A stretch of DNA of 5,473 nt from CAYJOG01 sp964371695 [NCBI: uncultured bacterium]. Its GTDB lineage: Bacteria; CAYJOG01. A program made the translations under genes and the position numbers. Location of the stretch: the NCBI GenBank assembly GCA_964371695.1, contig CAYJOG010000215.1:1-5473 (forward strand), written 5' to 3'. Position 1 is the stretch's first letter. Every line of letters starts with the position of its first letter. A model generated the notes under the pieces. The model was not told the DNA's origin. It searched no databases and worked only from the letters and a program-made list of their open reading frames with translations. Below, in pieces: positions 1-5,386 of this stretch.

Positions 1-2
1 GT

Positions 3-257
3 TTTGGCGACCTGGAAAAATGGGCGCTCGGCATCATGCTGGACCCCCCCAAAGATCTGGACGCCGTGACCTGGGAGGCCGCCGTGCGCGTGGGGGTGGC
101 CACCGGCGCCATGCGTGATCACTTCAACCTCACGGTTTATGTGGCCACCGACGTGGGCAAGAACGCCCGCGAAAAAGTGGAGAAGGAACTGGGCATGAAA
201 ATTGAAGACCACTGGACCAAAGTGGTGCAGATGGGCTTGATGTCGCTGGAGTATTGA
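3..257 (+). CDS. C-terminal fragment of an unrecognised protein (5' end outside the window)
   Basis: The frame is open from the window edge and gives 84 residues before TGA at 255-257, so the start lies upstream and the ATG at 36 (residue 12 of the fragment) is probably internal. Codon use is GC-rich at third positions, like the neighbouring genes. The fragment is soluble and mixed in charge, with WALGIMLDPP near the left edge, a beta-like run LTVYVATDV at about residues 39-47, and a charged probable helix (NAREKVEKELGMKIEDHW) after it. There is no signal peptide, membrane segment or zinc-binding cluster in the visible part. I do not recognise the family and assign no function. It converges on the skp-like gene with a 10-bp gap, so the two are not co-transcribed. 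Confidence 0.8.
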   Translation, partial: FGDLEKWALGIMLDPPKDLDAVTWEAAVRVGVATGAMRDHFNLTVYVATDVGKNAREKVEKELGMKIEDHWTKVVQMGLMSLEY

Positions 258-267
258 GAGCGGGTTT

Positions 268-750
268 CTACTCTCCCTTTAACCGGCTGATGACCAGATC
301 GGTGATGTCCGTGGGGCCGCCCACGGGGTAAAACACCGATTCGCGGTCCACCACCACTTCAAAGCCCTTCTCGCGGCTGAGCTGCCCCACCACGTCGCGG
401 ATGTCCTGAAGAATCGGGTCGGTCAGTTGCAGATCCTTTTTGGACACATCCCGCTCAAATCCGGATTCGTATTCGTTGCGGATGCGCATGAGTTCGCGCT
501 GTTCGTCTTCGTCCAGGTCTTCGGGCTGGCGTTTGCCCAGCTTTTTTTTCACTTCTTCATCCAGGGCTTTGCTGGCGGCGGCAAACTGGGTTTTGCGGAA
601 CTGGTCCAGCTCTTTGAGGGCCGTGGTGGTTTTGGGGTGGGCCGCCATGGCGGCCTTCACGTCCAGCACGGCGATCACGCCCGCGTTGGCGGCGCCCGCC
701 GCAAGGGTCATGCCCACAAAAAGGGCCATGGCCCAGATGGTTTTTCTCAT
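268..750 (-). CDS. skp: Skp/OmpH-family periplasmic chaperone
   Basis: Proteins of this family are small periplasmic trimers that hold unfolded outer-membrane proteins between the Sec translocon and the BAM complex. The 160-residue product starts with a clear signal peptide (MRKTIWAMALFVGMTLAAGAANA), with probable cleavage after Ala23 (motif ANA|G). After it comes the family's usual first strand, GVIAVLDVKAAMAAHP (24-39), then a charged helical stretch at about 40-125 rich in K, E, Q and R that would form the tentacle hairpin. A closing beta segment, FEVVVDRESVFYPVGGPTDIT (130-150), and the tail DLVISRL follow; E. coli Skp ends with a similar DIT-x-x-V-L pattern. Length is close to that of E. 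coli Skp. The start at 750 is preferred over an upstream in-frame ATG at 840 because it has an AAGGAG ribosome site 8 nt upstream and puts the signal peptide at the N-terminus. It lies 258 bp downstream of the 435-residue envelope gene on the same strand. Confidence 0.93.
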   Translation of the reverse strand: MRKTIWAMALFVGMTLAAGAANAGVIAVLDVKAAMAAHPKTTTALKELDQFRKTQFAAASKALDEEVKKKLGKRQPEDLDEDEQRELMRIRNEYESGFERDVSKKDLQLTDPILQDIRDVVGQLSREKGFEVVVDRESVFYPVGGPTDITDLVISRLKGE

Positions 751-1008
751 TTGTTCTTCTCCTTGGAACAGATTTTTAGCATTATCAACATTTTTTGGGC
801 ATTCGCCTGCCCGGCTTTTTGTCCGGTTTGCCGGTTTCATCCGTGAAACCTTGCAAACAACGCCGCACGGTTCAGCCCAACCCGATCAAGCGACTGCTTC
901 CGGCGCCTTTTGTTTCTGAATCCGCCATGGATAAACACTGGCCGCGCTGAACCGGCGGCGGAACGGCCATCCCTGGCCTTTGGCTTTTTGATGCTTCAAC
1001 CCTGACAT
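751..1008. other. Intergenic stretch between the 435-aa gene and skp
   Basis: This 258-bp gap separates two minus-strand genes. Besides the skp ribosome site it holds no ORF with a credible start and no hairpin followed by a T-run on the minus strand. The 30 nt before the skp ribosome site are A/T-rich (minus strand TGTTGATAATGCTAAAAAT, about 773-791) and contain plausible -10 hexamers such as GATAAT, but no convincing -35 box at 16-18 bp. The gap is long enough for skp to have its own promoter, so co-transcription with the upstream gene is not demonstrated. Confidence 0.5.
759..764 (-). promoter_or_regulatory. Ribosome binding site of the skp-like gene
   Basis: On the minus strand the sequence reads AAGGAG, followed by 8 nt and then the ATG at 750-748. 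This is the best Shine-Dalgarno match in the window and decides the start: the ATG 90 nt further upstream (840) would place 30 non-hydrophobic residues before the signal peptide. Confidence 0.85.
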
Positions 1009-2316
1009 TTACAGGTTTGCCCGCAGCCGCACCCACGTGTCGGCGTCCAGATCGGTGAACAGCCCCAGAGTATAAAAATCGTTGACCCGGTAAAGAAGGC
1101 CAAGTTCCCGAAACGTGCCTTGCACGGCGCGTTTTTCATAACTCACCGACCAGTCGGGCGCAAGGCGCATGCTCACCCACCATTTGTTCAGCCGGTTGGT
1201 CAGGTCGCGGCCCACAGACAGGTTGAAGCCCTCAAAGGCCACCAGCCCCACCCCCACGTCGCTCACCAGTTTGGGGCCTTTCAGCTCCACCGATGGCTCG
1301 GCGAACACCTCAAAATATTTCCCCAGTGAAAAACCCGCGTGGGCGTCCAGACGGCCTTCTTCCACGGCGTGGCCCACGTCCAGGTGCCCCCCCGCCAGCA
1401 GGCGGAAACGCGGGCTGCCCACCTTGGCCTGAACGGTGAGCGACTCACCCTCTCCCAGGTCGGACTGAAAAGCAGCCTGCAGTTTGAGCCGCCGGGTGAT
1501 GGGCACACCGGCAAAGGCCGTTTTGAGCGTGTTCTGAATCAGCGACTCGTGGCGAGCCAGGAGCGCCATGGGCAACCCCCGCAGGCCCCGCAGCGAGCCA
1601 GCCAGGGCAAACCGCACTTCATCCATCAACACATTGGGCAGCAGGGTGCTGGTGGTGTGAATGTTTACGTCGCGCAGCACGGGCGCTTTGGCCCGCAGGC
1701 TCAGATGCACCGTGGTGGTTTTTGCCAGCGCGGCCTCCACCGATACCACAAAAAGGCTCAGGTCGGGTTGTTTGGCCACCAGTTCCTTGGCCTGGGCCAC
1801 CAGCAGGCGCTCGGCCCAGGGGGCATTGCTGGCGGGCAGATCCTTCCACACGGCCTCAAGCTGTTTTTTCACTTTTTTCAGATCCCCCACCAGAATGTCC
1901 CGGGCCATGGTGGACATGGGGTTGACGTCGGCAGTGAGCCGCACGCTCTGGATGAGTTCGCCAAAAGGAGCCAGGGAGGCGCTGGCATAAATCACGCCGT
2001 TCTGCTGCGACAGGTTCATGTCCCGCACCCGGTAACCCCGCAGGGCCTGCTCCAGCACCTCGGCTGTGGCCTCCTGATAGGTTTCGGTGTTTTCCTGCCA
2101 GTCGGGGGCGTTTTCCAGGGCTTTTTTCACCACGGCCTGCATGGTGTTTTCAAGGCGGGTGACAAAAAAAGCGTGGGGCGGCTCCCCTGCAAAGCGCACC
2201 ACCGCCTTTACCTGGGCCGCACGGGCAGACCCACCGGCCAGGGCCAGCGCAAACACACACAAAAGAAACAGGCGAAGGAATTGGAACATGGTCCGAAAAG
2301 GCGCGAAAGGCCGCAT
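1009..2316 (-). CDS. Secreted envelope protein of unknown family with beta-strand-rich C-terminus
   Basis: I do not recognise this 435-residue protein. It has a Sec signal peptide: a basic, hydrophobic start (FRTMFQFLRLFLLCVFALALAGG) with probable cleavage after Ala33 (SARA|AQ). Residues 35-215 look mixed alpha/beta, with helical stretches at about 54-95 and 135-185. Residues 216-300 (LRDVNIHTT onwards) mix strands and helices. From about 300 to the end the chain alternates polar and hydrophobic residues in short segments (RFRLLAGGHLDVG, FEVFAEPSVELKG, VSDVGVGLVAFEGFNLSVG, WWVSMRLAPDWSVSYEK, WVRLRANL). That pattern suits transmembrane or long amphipathic beta-strands, but the last residue is Leu, not the aromatic residue usual in outer-membrane beta-signals. 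It sits upstream of skp on the same strand, as bamA often does, so an outer-membrane or assembly role is an inference. An alternative start is ATG at 2289 (residue 10), which gives a more typical signal peptide. Neither start has a good ribosome site. Confidence 0.88.
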   Translation of the reverse strand: MRPFAPFRTMFQFLRLFLLCVFALALAGGSARAAQVKAVVRFAGEPPHAFFVTRLENTMQAVVKKALENAPDWQENTETYQEATAEVLEQALRGYRVRDMNLSQQNGVIYASASLAPFGELIQSVRLTADVNPMSTMARDILVGDLKKVKKQLEAVWKDLPASNAPWAERLLVAQAKELVAKQPDLSLFVVSVEAALAKTTTVHLSLRAKAPVLRDVNIHTTSTLLPNVLMDEVRFALAGSLRGLRGLPMALLARHESLIQNTLKTAFAGVPITRRLKLQAAFQSDLGEGESLTVQAKVGSPRFRLLAGGHLDVGHAVEEGRLDAHAGFSLGKYFEVFAEPSVELKGPKLVSDVGVGLVAFEGFNLSVGRDLTNRLNKWWVSMRLAPDWSVSYEKRAVQGTFRELGLLYRVNDFYTLGLFTDLDADTWVRLRANL

Positions 2317-2323
2317 TTTAGTT

Positions 2324-2477
2324 TAACAGGGTGTTGAGAAAGTCCGTCCTGGACTTTCTCAACCCATTTTGCTCAGGCAAGCCATCGCAAAATGGCGCTC
2401 TTGCAAGGGTTTTTTGAACCCTTGCAAGCGGAAAATCCATCCATGGATTTTTCAGGGTGTTTATCAACACCCTGCTA
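2324..2477. repeat. 154-bp TA-ended palindromic element of five hairpins (MITE/REP-like)
   Basis: The ends are 14-bp inverted repeats with one mismatch: TAACAGGGTGTTGA (2324-2337) and TCAACACCCTGCTA (2464-2477). Between them are perfect hairpins placed almost end to end: GTTGAGAAAGTCC (2333-2345) with 2351-2363; CCATTTTGC (2364-2372) with 2387-2395; CTTGCAAGGGTT (2400-2411) with 2417-2428; AAAATCCAT (2432-2440) with 2443-2451; and CAGGGTGTT (2453-2461) with 2466-2474. The right terminal repeat can therefore pair either locally with 2453-2461 or with the left end. Size, terminal inverted repeats, TA at both tips and lack of coding capacity suit a non-autonomous miniature element; TA ends are typical of IS630/Tc1-mariner-type insertions. 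It occupies most of the space between the divergent genes that start at 2316 and 2548. Confidence 0.8.
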
Positions 2478-2547
2478 CTGTCCTGAACAGGGCCGCGTGA
2501 AAGTCCAAGAAATACCGAAAGACGGGCCTTGGAACCTGAGCGGTAAT

Positions 2548-4104
2548 ATGCCGCCGGTGAAGCGGTTTGTGTGTTATTTGTGTCTGTGTGGGGCATTGAT
2601 GCTGGGACCCGCCCCAGTCCGGGCGGCCCTCACACAACAACAGGCAGAGTTGCAGGCCAAGGGCCTGATCACACAGGCCATGTCGGGCCGGGGGGCGTGG
2701 CGGTGGTGTGATTTTTCGGTGAAGGTGGCCAACTCCACCGACATGGCCCAGGTGATTGGCCGCCTGTTGGACACCCTGCCCGCCACCCGCCTGAACGCCC
2801 AGGAAACCGTGTTGCGGCAACTGGGCCTACTGCCCGCCCAACCCTCTCTCAGAGACCTGCTCAAACAGAAACTCCCCGCCCAGGTGGGGGGACTCTATGA
2901 CCCCACCACCCGCACCCTGTGGGTGATGGACCAGTTTCCCGCCCCTTTCCGCAAACGCCTGGGGGGCCTGGAAAAACCCTTTCAGAAAATGGTGCTGCTG
3001 CACGAGATCACCCACGCCCTGCAGGACTGCGACATGGACCTGACGGGCACGGGTGAAATGTCTGACGAGGCCCAGGCTTTTTCGGCCTGGCTGGAGGGCG
3101 AGGCCACGGTGGTGGGTCTTGGGGCGCTGAGCGCACCGGGAGCCTCAGCGGCCGCCGACCCCGGCATGAAAAACCTGCCCCCCTATCTGCAGCACCAGTT
3201 GGCGTTTCCTTATGTTTATGGCGCGGCGTATTTCCTCAAACACCAAGGCCAGAAACCTCCCCCCGTGCCCGTGAGCACCGCGGCGTTTTTGTCCGACGAG
3301 CCAGCGCCCATGCTTTTTCCGCAGATGCCCCCCGGGGGTTATGCCACCACGTTTGCACTGGGGGCGGCCACGTTCAATTTCTGGTTCCCCAAAAACACGG
3401 CCAGGGTGCTGGCCGATCTGAGCGGCGAAGGGGTGTGGGTGATTCCCGCCGGGCCGGGGCGCTTTGAGTGGGTGTGGTGGCTTCAGTCTCCCAGCGTGGG
3501 AGCGGCGGCCCGCCTGAAAAAGCGGCTGGCAACCGTGCTGCCCAAAAAACGTGTGGGCTTGAAACAAAAAGGCGCGCTGCTGGCCGTGATGCCTGCGCAA
3601 AACCAGAGCCGCCCCCTCAACTGGCCCAGCCAGTGGCTGGCCGCCACCGGCCTGCCGCCCGATGCCGCCGCCACGCCCCACGGCCTGCTCACGCTGGCCC
3701 GCCACCGCTGGGAACTGTTGCAGGCCGACCCGATGATCAAGACCCTGCAACACACCCGTTATCCCGTGCTGGTGAGTCTGGCGGAGTTCGCCGCCACGCC
3801 GGTGATCACCCACTATCCCGAACCCGACGTGTGGCTGGCCCAGCTCAGCGGCCTGTGCCCCAATGTGCTGGCGTGGACGGTGACCGAAGACCGCTTCAGC
3901 GCCACCTGTCAGCCCTCGGCCAGCCAACCGCCCCTGCGCCTGCACGCACGGCTTCTGTCATTCCGCCACGCCACGGTGATGGTCACCTGCACCGGCAAGG
4001 CGCGCCAGTGGCAACCGGGTTTTGAAGACCTCTGCCTTGAGGTGCTGCAAAAAGCCGGGGGCCACCCCCAAGGCCCCCAGCCCCACACGCTCACGCCAAG
4101 GTAA
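2548..4104 (+). CDS. Secreted HEXXH zinc metallopeptidase-like protein
   Basis: The 518-residue product is predicted to be exported and to act as a zinc-dependent peptidase outside the cytoplasm; the substrate is unknown. The signal peptide is MPPVKRFVCYLCLCGALMLGPAPVRA, cleaved after Ala26. The segment GGLYDPTTRTLWVMD (114-128) precedes the catalytic helix LLHEITHALQDCDMDL (150-165), with H152, E153 and H156 as the expected zinc/catalytic residues. WLEGEATVVG (181-190) supplies the likely third ligand, E183. PYVYGAAYFLKHQG (221-234) and P-x-ST follow. This order (GLYDP, HExxHALQD, EG-A, YxxG, PxST) matches a widespread uncharacterised gluzincin-type family. The C-terminal half (about 260-500) is a long unrecognised extension with several Cys and Trp. 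The start at 2548 has a modest site (GAGCGG, 4 nt spacer). The frame is open upstream to an ATG at 2392, but those 52 codons run through the palindromic element and would bury the signal peptide. TAA at 4102-4104 abuts the second hairpin array. Confidence 0.92.
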   Translation: MPPVKRFVCYLCLCGALMLGPAPVRAALTQQQAELQAKGLITQAMSGRGAWRWCDFSVKVANSTDMAQVIGRLLDTLPATRLNAQETVLRQLGLLPAQPSLRDLLKQKLPAQVGGLYDPTTRTLWVMDQFPAPFRKRLGGLEKPFQKMVLLHEITHALQDCDMDLTGTGEMSDEAQAFSAWLEGEATVVGLGALSAPGASAAADPGMKNLPPYLQHQLAFPYVYGAAYFLKHQGQKPPPVPVSTAAFLSDEPAPMLFPQMPPGGYATTFALGAATFNFWFPKNTARVLADLSGEGVWVIPAGPGRFEWVWWLQSPSVGAAARLKKRLATVLPKKRVGLKQKGALLAVMPAQNQSRPLNWPSQWLAATGLPPDAAATPHGLLTLARHRWELLQADPMIKTLQHTRYPVLVSLAEFAATPVITHYPEPDVWLAQLSGLCPNVLAWTVTEDRFSATCQPSASQPPLRLHARLLSFRHATVMVTCTGKARQWQPGFEDLCLEVLQKAGGHPQGPQPHTLTPR

Positions 4105-4366
4105 TACCAATTTTTAACCGAAAAAGCATTCATCCTGAGCGATGAGCCAGTTTGAAAATGGGTGCTGCGAAGTCCGGCGGTTCGGTGAAAATTGGTATGA
4201 ATTCATGGATGAATTCGCATCGAACGCCGAGGCGCATCAAGCGCCGACGGTGTTCGCGGCGCAAGCGGGCTTTGCCTGCGCCGCGCCGGGCCGTAGCCGT
4301 TCACGACGAACGGCAAGGCCAATAAAACCAATGAACATTCCCGCTGTTTTGAATGTTCATTGGTAT
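4104..4366. repeat. Palindromic array of six hairpins with ATACCAAT ends (MITE/REP-like)
   Basis: The outer ends are inverted: ATACCAAT at 4104-4111 and ATTGGTAT at 4359-4366. Between them lie six hairpins. (1) 4104-4122 pairs with 4181-4198 with one mismatch and one indel. (2) GAATTCAT (4199-4206) pairs with 4209-4216 across a 2-nt loop. (3) CGAAC (4221-4225) to GGCGC (4231-4235) pairs with 4241-4245 to 4252-4256, with a small internal bulge. (4) CGCGGCGCA (4255-4263) pairs with 4277-4285. (5) GCCGTTC (4296-4302) pairs with 4308-4314, and flanking GGCC at 4289-4292 and 4317-4320 can extend it. (6) ACCAATGAACATTC (4327-4340) pairs perfectly with 4351-4364. ATACCAAT or its complement ends hairpin 1, and the related ACCAAT/ATTGGTAT ends hairpin 6, so hairpin 1 (4104-4198) and hairpin 6 may be related units flanking a GC-rich core. 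No T-run follows any stem, so it is not an ordinary terminator. This accounts for nearly all of the 303-bp gap before the next gene. Confidence 0.8.
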
Positions 4367-4369
4367 AAA
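4361..4369 (+). promoter_or_regulatory. Possible extended -10 promoter element for the J-domain gene
   Basis: TGGTATAAA matches the extended -10 pattern TGnTATAAT in all but the last base and lies 53 nt upstream of the favoured start of the next gene. It is formed partly by the right end of the hairpin array. No good -35 hexamer lies 16-18 bp upstream; TTGAAT at 4349-4354 is too close. Weak evidence. Confidence 0.25.
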
Positions 4370-4422
4370 GCCCCTTTCTCTCCAAAGCAGGCTGTTATCA
4401 TGTTTTCATGGCGTCGGGGGTG

Positions 4423-5274
4423 ATGAACTTTTATCAGATTCTGGGTGCGCCGCGCCAGTCCAGCGCTGCGGAGCTCAAGGTGGCTTACCGCGAAAAGGCC
4501 AAGCTGTATCACCCCGACAAAAACCCCGGCCAGGAGTCTGTCGCCAAAGAGCGGTTCATTGCCCTGCAACTGGCTTATGACTGCCTGGCCGACCCCGCAA
4601 GGCGCGAAGCCTATGACCGGCACCTGGCCGACCGCGAGCGCGCCCCACGGGGCATGGTGGGTGTGCGGCGACGCAGCGCCGCCGAGCTGCGTCAGGACGC
4701 CGCCCTGCTGCGGGCCGTGCGCATGGGCGACGCCGCGCTGGCGGAGCAACTGATTGAGCAGGGGGCCTGGGCGCGGGCCACGGGGCCAGACGGCCTGCCC
4801 GCCCTGCACGTGGCCGTGTCGCTGGGCCACGGCGACATCGCCCTGCTGCTATTGGCCTGGGGGGCCGACGTGAACGCCAAAGACAACGATGGCCGCACGG
4901 CGCTGCACCACGCCGAGGGCCACCGCCATTATTTTGAGCTGGCGGACATGCTCATCAGCAGTGGCGCGCCCTTGAGCGCGGTGGATGGCCGGGGCCTGAC
5001 GCCGCTGCATCAGGCCGCGCGTCGGGGGGGCGAGCGGGTGGTGAGCAGAATGCTCAGCGGCGGTGCAGACGTGCTCTCCCGCGACGAAGATGGCCGCACG
5101 GCGCTGCATCACGCGGTTTTGTCCGGCTCGGTGGGGTCTGTGCAGGCGCTTCTCTCGGCCAAGGCGCGCCCTGGTGAACGCGACAAAAAAGGCCTCTCGC
5201 CGATGTCGCTGGCGTCCCAGGCCGAACACGTGGAACTGGTGCAACTCTTCAGCCGCCTGGGTGTGCGGGTGTAG
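4423..5274 (+). CDS. J-domain (DnaJ-type) / ankyrin-repeat fusion protein
   Basis: J-domain proteins stimulate the ATPase of a DnaK/Hsp70 partner and deliver clients to it. The 283-residue product opens with a full J domain (residues 1-68): MNFYQILGAP, helix II AYREKAKLYHPDKNP with the essential HPD at 30-32, and the ALQLAYDCLADPARREAYD helix. There is no G/F region, zinc finger or DnaJ C-terminal domain, so it is a class C J protein. After a basic linker (about 70-90) come five to six ankyrin repeats at about 91-283, clearest in DGLPALHVAVSLGHGDIALLLLAWGADVNAKD, DGRTALHHAEG, GLTPLHQAARRGG and DGRTALHHAVLSGS. The ankyrin part probably binds the client or anchor protein. There is no signal peptide, so it should act in the cytoplasm. 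The start at 4423 is preferred because J domains usually begin this way; ATG at 4408 adds MASGV and cannot be excluded. GGGGGTG just upstream is too close to be a strong ribosome site. Confidence 0.93.
   Translation: MNFYQILGAPRQSSAAELKVAYREKAKLYHPDKNPGQESVAKERFIALQLAYDCLADPARREAYDRHLADRERAPRGMVGVRRRSAAELRQDAALLRAVRMGDAALAEQLIEQGAWARATGPDGLPALHVAVSLGHGDIALLLLAWGADVNAKDNDGRTALHHAEGHRHYFELADMLISSGAPLSAVDGRGLTPLHQAARRGGERVVSRMLSGGADVLSRDEDGRTALHHAVLSGSVGSVQALLSAKARPGERDKKGLSPMSLASQAEHVELVQLFSRLGVRV
4888..5114 (+). repeat. Near-identical 26-bp direct repeat inside the ankyrin region
   Basis: Positions 4888-4913 and 5089-5114 differ at one base only (GATGGCCGCACGG then CGCTGCAyCACGC). Each encodes DGRTALHHA, the first helix of an ankyrin repeat. 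They are 201 bp (67 codons, two ankyrin units) apart. Identity extends to synonymous positions, which suggests recent internal duplication or gene conversion and not only protein-level constraint. Confidence 0.75.
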
Positions 5275-5279
5275 GGGCG

Positions 5280-5304
5280 GGGAGGGCAATATAAATCACC
5301 TCCC
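5280..5304. repeat. Short inverted repeat after the J-domain gene
   Basis: GGGAGG (5280-5285) pairs with CCTCCC (5299-5304) across a 13-nt A/T-rich loop, 5 nt after the stop codon. There is no following T-run, so it is only a weak candidate for a 3'-end structure of the transcript. Confidence 0.35.
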
Positions 5305-5306
5305 AC

Positions 5307-5334
5307 CGTCATTCCCGCGAAAGCGGGAATCCAG
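5307..5334. repeat. Widespread intergenic palindrome (ATTCCCGC...GCGGGAAT type)
   Basis: ATTCCCGC (5311-5318) pairs perfectly with GCGGGAAT (5323-5330) around a GAAA loop, flanked by GTC and CCAG. This is the familiar small repeat found in many copies in numerous Gram-negative genomes. It resembles Neisseria dRS3 and produces the spurious peptides WIPAFAGMT and FPRKRESR when translated. It is non-coding; in other genomes such copies serve as insertion or recombination sites. The identification is from memory of the motif. Confidence 0.85.
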
Positions 5335-5374
5335 GTCAAAGTAAAAATGTTTTTGTCCCTTTTTTCAGGCGGGC

Positions 5375-5380
5375 GAGGGG
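5375..5380 (+). promoter_or_regulatory. Possible ribosome binding site of the right-edge ORF
   Basis: GAGGGG followed by 6 nt (CAAAAC) and ATG at 5387. Sequence and spacing suit a Shine-Dalgarno site, and this is the main reason to consider a gene start here. Confidence 0.4.
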
Positions 5381-5386
5381 CAAAAC

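Noticed and set aside
248-277. Possible bidirectional terminator between the convergent genes
   Set aside because: Only 5-bp pairings (GAGTA/TACTC or GAGAG/CTCTC) with no adequate T-run on either strand.
751-840. N-terminal extension of the skp-like protein to an ATG at 840
   Set aside because: It would put 30 polar residues ahead of a clear signal peptide, while the ATG at 750 has AAGGAG at 8 nt.
1339-2337. 332-codon plus-strand open frame opposite the secreted beta-rich protein gene
   Set aside because: Exactly antisense to a gene with a signal peptide and sensible composition; its translation is Gly/His/Gln-rich with no domain, typical of the complement of GC-rich coding DNA.
2324-2477. 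Integron attC site
   Set aside because: Has hairpins and inverted ends, but no matched RYYYAAC/GTTRRRY core sites were found at the tips, and there is no neighbouring integrase.
3145-3945. 266-codon minus-strand open frame opposite the peptidase gene
   Set aside because: Antisense to the HEXXH protein; low-complexity Gly/Arg/His/Gln composition, no ribosome site and no recognisable domain.
4104-4366. Riboswitch or CRISPR leader/array
   Set aside because: The hairpins differ from one another with no regular spacing or repeated unit, so not CRISPR; no riboswitch consensus was recognised, and the shared inverted ends fit a mobile or REP-like element better.
4142-4423. 93-codon plus-strand frame in the gap before the J-domain gene
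   Set aside because: Lies across the hairpin array and ends at the J-domain start; residues follow the palindromes and no ribosome site is present. Similar spurious peptides arise wherever repeats are translated.
4849-5289. 146-codon minus-strand frame opposite the ankyrin region
   Set aside because: Antisense to confidently identified ankyrin repeats; His/Arg/Ala-rich with no domain.
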